Assembly: GCA_016786965.1 (NCBI GenBank)
Contig: JAEUVL010000079.1
Coordinates: 1 to 5,970, forward strand
DNA length: 5,970 bases
Origin: Chitinophagaceae bacterium
Lineage (GTDB): Bacteria > Bacteroidota > Bacteroidia > Chitinophagales > Chitinophagaceae
Direction of reading: 5' to 3'
Numbering within the stretch: the stretch's first letter is position 1; each line of letters begins with the position of its first letter. The translations under genes and the position numbers were made by a program. A model generated the notes under the pieces. It was not told where the DNA came from. It saw only the letters and a program-made list of their open reading frames with translations, and ran no database searches. Below are positions 5,455 through 5,970 of this stretch, piece by piece.

Positions 5455-5970
5455 TTAAAGACTATCTGTCCTAAGCTTCCCTTTTAAGGGGGCATGGTTG
5501 TTGACTTTCTTATACTCCTTCGGAAATACTTTTACAAAATGCCGTAACTGGTTATCCAAATCATCAAGGATGAATTTGGCCACTGTGCTGCCTGTGTATT
5601 CAAAATGTTTTTGCAGCATGGTGAAGAGTTCATTCTTATCGCTCAGGTCACAGGGATCGAGGTCCACCATTTCTTTATTACAATTCTCAGCAAATTTTCC
5701 TTTCACATCATATACATAAGCAATACCACCACTCATGCCTGCAGCAAAGTTCCTGCCCGTATCGCCCAATATCACCACCCGGCCACCGGTCATATACTCA
5801 CAACCATGATCGCCAATTGATTCTACAACCACCTGTGCGCCGGAATTTCTTACCGCAAAACGTTCCCCGGCTTTTCCGCGGATATAGGCTTCACCAGAAG
5901 TAGCGCCATAGAAAGCCACATTGCCAATGATACTGTTATCTTCAGGAGTATAGGTGGCAGTTTTCGGCGG
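5455..5970 (-). CDS. gltB: Glutamate synthase, large (alpha) subunit, C-terminal end (5' end outside window)
   Basis: GltB is the catalytic subunit of glutamate synthase: it removes the amide of glutamine and transfers the ammonia to 2-oxoglutarate. Only the last 171 residues are present, and the frame runs off the right edge, where it reads PEDNSIIGNVAFYGATSGEA. The visible part is the C-terminal GXGXG beta-helix domain, with the diagnostic GEAYIRGKAGERFAVRNSGA, GDHGCEYMTGGRVVILG and GRNFAAGMSGGIAYVYD blocks. A short helical tail follows, typical of the family end (the TGS and KVFPKEYKKV region). A GTG at 5917-5919 is an internal Val codon of IIGNVAFYG, not a start. A full gene is normally about 1,500 codons, so about nine tenths lies outside. 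gltD follows on the same strand. Confidence 0.96.
   Translation of the reverse strand, partial: PPKTATYTPEDNSIIGNVAFYGATSGEAYIRGKAGERFAVRNSGAQVVVESIGDHGCEYMTGGRVVILGDTGRNFAAGMSGGIAYVYDVKGKFAENCNKEMVDLDPCDLSDKNELFTMLQKHFEYTGSTVAKFILDDLDNQLRHFVKVFPKEYKKVNNHAPLKGKLRTDSL

Noticed and set aside
5455..5919. Separate 154-residue gene starting at GTG 5919
   Set aside because: That GTG is an internal Val in the conserved GltB block IIGNVAFYG, and the frame continues to the window edge.

Overview
The window looks like a chromosomal piece of a Bacteroidota genome, most likely from the Chitinophagaceae or a close relative. Three things point there. The genes lack clear Shine-Dalgarno sequences. A perfect TAnnTTTG -7 promoter box sits upstream of the ammonium transporter. 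A Bacteroidota-type OmpL-like barrel porin ends in Phe. No mobile element, tRNA, rRNA or CRISPR array is visible.

Layout: the left edge (1-550, + strand) holds the C-terminal half of an agmatine deiminase (aguA). The rest of the window is a same-direction block on the - strand. Read in the direction of transcription it is the C-terminal end of gltB (glutamate synthase large subunit, cut by the right edge), gltD (small subunit), amt (ammonium channel) and an outer-membrane beta-barrel porin. aguA and the porin gene converge on a GC-rich hairpin at 654-675 that reads as a porin terminator.

The - strand block makes sense as a nitrogen-assimilation locus. The porin could let small solutes cross the outer membrane, Amt moves ammonium across the inner membrane, and GltBD makes glutamate from glutamine and 2-oxoglutarate. 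The porin's role is inferred from position only. No glnK/glnB (PII) gene or glutamine synthetase lies inside the window.

The less ordinary content is in the gaps. A long imperfect hairpin lies directly upstream of the porin start. The amt promoter carries an inverted repeat over its predicted start site. The gltB-gltD gap contains a CCCGGT/ACCGGG hairpin. A 15-bp sequence in that gap is repeated exactly near aguA, 4.7 kb away, which suggests a dispersed intergenic repeat family. That repeat overlaps the GTG start of a longer version of gltD, so the start of gltD is a real annotation question. I see no convincing new defence or mobile system here; the window is mostly core metabolism.
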